From Eucommia ulmoides (lineage: Eukaryota; Streptophyta; Magnoliopsida; Garryales; Eucommiaceae): a stretch of 64,000 nucleotides of DNA. This document shows, piece after piece, positions 61,652 to 64,000 of the stretch; within the stretch, counting starts at the first letter, position 1; each line of letters starts with the position of its first letter. The stretch is taken from assembly GCA_016647705.1 (NCBI GenBank), contig CM028328.1, positions 43,159,429 through 43,223,428 on the forward strand, read 5' to 3'. The notes beneath the pieces are model-generated. The model searched no databases, had not been told where the DNA came from, and saw only the letters and a program-made list of their open reading frames with translations. The position numbers were made by a program, and so were the translations under genes.

Positions 61652-61945
61652 AGGAAGAAGAAACAAAATACACAATAATCCCTCAAGATATTGAGTATTA
61701 TATACAGAAACATGGAGGGTAAAATGGGAACAAGAAATCAATATTTTGGAGGGGGAAAAACACAAAAAATATACTCATCCTCGTTACTGGCGCGTGAGGT
61801 TCACATCTGTCAATTTTGACAGAAAGCGTTAGATTTGTACTTAGGTCCAAAATTACAGGGGTAAGTGGTGACGTTTGAATCACATGGAGCTAAAATGCAA
61901 ATGGGCCAAATAACAAGGGTAAAGTTTAATTAACCTTAAAACATA

Positions 61946-63400
61946 TAGACATATGGAGAAAGACATCTAGAGTGATAACCGAGAAGAAAAGAAAGGTCAC
62001 GGCAAATATGACTTGTAACACACTCAACCATCGCCAACACAGGACCCACAGCCTCATTGTCGCCCGCCGTTAGGTGATGGGACCCACCATTTTGGTACAT
62101 TTCAACTGAGTCCACAGTACATCTTATCTCCTCCCACTTTCTTCATGTTTTTTTTTTTCGCTCGCTAGCTGCTATGTACATTTACTAATCTTGACCACAT
62201 TGTTCGCTCGCTATTTAGGTTGATATTCATTATAGAATCAGTCACTTTAAATTTGGTAGATCAGTTTTAAAAAATAACTGATGCCTTTTACATTAATTGT
62301 TATTTAATTACAAATTCGAAAATAACACATGCCTTCTACATTTTAATCAGAAATTCAATTATACTCTTATACTGTAAATTATTTTTATAACTTACTATAT
62401 GTAATTTATAAGTTATCTCCTTCCGTTTGCTTGGTGTAATGGATCAAAAGTTTGGTAGATTAAGTTTCTATTGTATGCTATCAGAAGGAAAAGAGAGAAG
62501 GAAGAAAAGTCAATTTGATACTTATATGACAATATTTGACTCACATTTGGAGTCCCTATACCATCTAAATATGAATTTAAAATAGGGTGATTCGGTATGG
62601 GTCTAACAATTCAATTGTAACACGATTTATTATATATATAAAAGAGAATTTTATTAATTTCAAAAAAATCCTAAATATTTTTTTTGGATTCCAAATAAAA
62701 AAAATAGGAACATTAAAACATCAATAACAAATAAATCACCCAAAAGGTCGTTTAGTTAGTAAAGAAATATGTCATCTTTCCTTGTCAATCAGAGTTGGAC
62801 TCTCTTGAAGAGTATTATGAGAATTAAATTTTGAATTTAGTCTTGAATGCACAAAGTTGATATGAGAGAATGTGCCCTTAAAATTATCCGAAAAAATAAT
62901 TAATATTAGTCGAGATGTGTGTAAACTAGTTTGAATAACACCAGTAAAACTCAATTTTTTTAAAATAACATATCAATCGAACAATTTAAAAAAAAAAAAT
63001 CAAATATCAATAATTTTTTTAACATCAGACCATTCTAAACAAATCTGCAACAACAATTTACAGATTCAAAAATAGAAAAAAATAAAAAACAACAACAAAC
63101 AATTTCAAAAAAATAAATTAAATTTGTTTAAACAGAAAATAATTTAAAAAAAAAAAAAACATTATATAGGGTGGTCTTTGACATTTTCAACTCCAAAAAT
63201 GAGCTTTGATACTAAAAAAATATATATGAGATAAACCCATATATATTTTTCTAAATTTTTTAAAACAAATATAAATAAATGGAAACAAAAACACTAAGGG
63301 AAATGGTTTTTCAACAAAGAGAGAACTTTTATTAAAGTTAGCAATTATTTTTTTGGACCAAATTAGAGAGAGAACTTTTCCATATATATGTAACCCGGAC
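61946..63400. other. Intergenic DNA upstream of the host gene
   Basis: No repeat family or coding region recognised. 61960-62130 is less AT-rich; the rest has A/T runs (62990, 63150). Confidence 0.5.
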
Positions 63401-63432
63401 ATTCTCATTGGGAATCGTACTCAACCCGCCAT

Positions 63433-63439
63433 TATAAAT
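63433..63439 (+). promoter_or_regulatory. Likely TATA box of the pectin acetylesterase gene
   Basis: TATAAAT lies in CCATTATAAATCTCGCG. About 25-40 bp downstream a CT-rich stretch (63467-63485) resembles the plant pyrimidine patch at transcription starts. The implied 5' leader is about 320 bases. Confidence 0.6.
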
Positions 63440-63464
63440 CTCGCGCCTCTAACCAAAACACACA

Positions 63465-63789
63465 CCCTCTCCATCTTATCCCCGGTTCAATCTCTCTCTC
63501 TAAATTTTGCCCAAATTGTCGTTCAACAAGTTCTTGACAAACACCAACTTCTTTAAGAAATTGCACCTTCTAAATTTCTCTGATTCGTTTTCCAAATTAG
63601 GTAGCAGTTACATTGCACCATTGACTCTCGGTCTCTTCTCTCGCACAACAGTTCATTTTTGTATCAAGAAATTCGTTACGAATCTCTCTATCTCGTTATT
63701 CCCCGATTTCACGTACAGAAACTAAGAATACATTCTCTCTTCGTCCGGCGGACTTTTGTAGAAATCGAATCCGAAATTCTGCGGCGAAG
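63465..63789 (+). other. Predicted 5' untranslated leader of the host gene
   Basis: CT-rich, with no ATG between the TATA box and the predicted start at 63790, which supports that start. The start context is GAAGATGAA with A at -3. Confidence 0.5.
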
Positions 63790-63925
63790 ATGAATCCGAT
63801 TGCCGCCTGCTTTGGCCTGTTTCTGCTGACATGGATGCCGTCGTGCATTCATGCGGCGGCGGCGAAGCAGCAGCGGCTCATGGTGGAGATGACTCTTGTG
63901 AAGGACGCTGCAGCTCTTGGAGCTT
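63790..63925 (+). CDS. PAE: Pectin acetylesterase, exon 1 (5' partial gene)
   Basis: Pectin acetylesterases (CE13/Notum family) remove acetyl groups from pectin in the cell wall. Seen: from the ATG at 63790, 45 codons begin MNPIAACFGLFLLTWMPSCI and continue HAAAA, a clear hydrophobic signal peptide cleaved probably near residue 22. Then comes MVEMTLVKDAAALGA, which matches the family's mature N-terminus just before the conserved CLDGS block. GTAAG at 63926-63930 is a good splice donor, giving a phase-1 intron after one base of codon 46; T-rich sequence follows. Family knowledge: an intron here and the catalytic residues lie downstream, outside the window. The 1.3-1.4 residue-per-nothing reading of later exons is not possible from this window. 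Alternative: another secreted protein with a similar start, which I think unlikely. Confidence 0.8.
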
Positions 63926-64000
63926 GTAAGCCTGAATCTAGATGCTTCTTATTTTTATTTTTTTTCTTATCGATTCACATAAAAAAGAGATTTCAATTAT

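Larger units (their letters stand above)
59953..61936. mobile_element. MULE B: non-autonomous Mutator-like element
   Basis: Terminal inverted repeats of about 110-125 bp (59953-60075 and about 61812-61936) begin GGGTTAATTACATTTTACTC and AGGTTAATTAAACTTTACCC. A perfect 9-bp duplication TAAAACATA (59944-59952, 61937-61945) fits Mutator. The TIR family is the same as that of MULE A. No transposase recognised. The interior has a GC-richer, gene-like part (60150-60900), a 62-bp tandem duplication and a CAATTG/GAATTC-rich AT array. Confidence 0.85.

Overview
The window looks like AT-rich intergenic DNA from a flowering plant, probably a eudicot. Plant lineages of Ty1/copia and Ty3/gypsy LTR elements, Mutator-type DNA transposons and long AT-rich spacers fill almost all of it. 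One host gene enters at the right edge: the first exon of a pectin acetylesterase, with a readable promoter (about 63430-63925). No rRNA, tRNA, CRISPR or organellar DNA was recognised.

Left nest (1-36466). A minus-strand copia element (E2, 11445-36069) received a plus-strand copia (E1, 1-11444) in its 3' LTR, a minus-strand copia (E3, 16297-31318) in its 5' LTR and a solo copia LTR (32090-34787), also in its 5' LTR. E1's 3' LTR holds a solo gypsy-type LTR (7616-10018). E3 holds a non-autonomous Athila/Tat-like gypsy (21000-26408). E2 itself sits in a chromovirus LTR (remnant 36070-36466). Several junctions show exact 5-bp target duplications, so the order of events can be read directly.

Middle and right nest (36467-56424). 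A degenerate AT-rich tandem array (36467-37579, 39698-40910) is split by another solo copia LTR. A spacer follows, then a short-LTR copia (E4, 42720-56424, minus). E4 contains a gypsy (B, 45302-54741), which contains a gag-bearing chromovirus derivative (46756-51072). LTR divergences counted by hand on samples of 168-330 bp fall from about 17% to 12% to 10% going inward, as nesting requires. All LTR elements are broken fossils. With usual plant rates they are roughly 4-12 million years old, which is a rough inference.

Right flank (56535-64000). Two non-autonomous Mutator-like elements (56535-59937 and 59953-61936) lie almost head to tail with overlapping target duplications. The first contains a solo copia LTR and a short WD40-like frame. 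About 1.5 kb of unannotated upstream DNA then leads to the pectin acetylesterase gene.

The most interesting signal is regulatory. Every long copia LTR here carries an array of paired imperfect dyads around TCGGTTGACCGA, which contains the WRKY W-box core TTGACC. The pairs are spaced 22-23 bp and lie just upstream of a TATA box. The unrelated gypsy LTRs carry a separate array of GC-rich palindromes (CACCGCCGCGGCGGTG) in an equivalent position.
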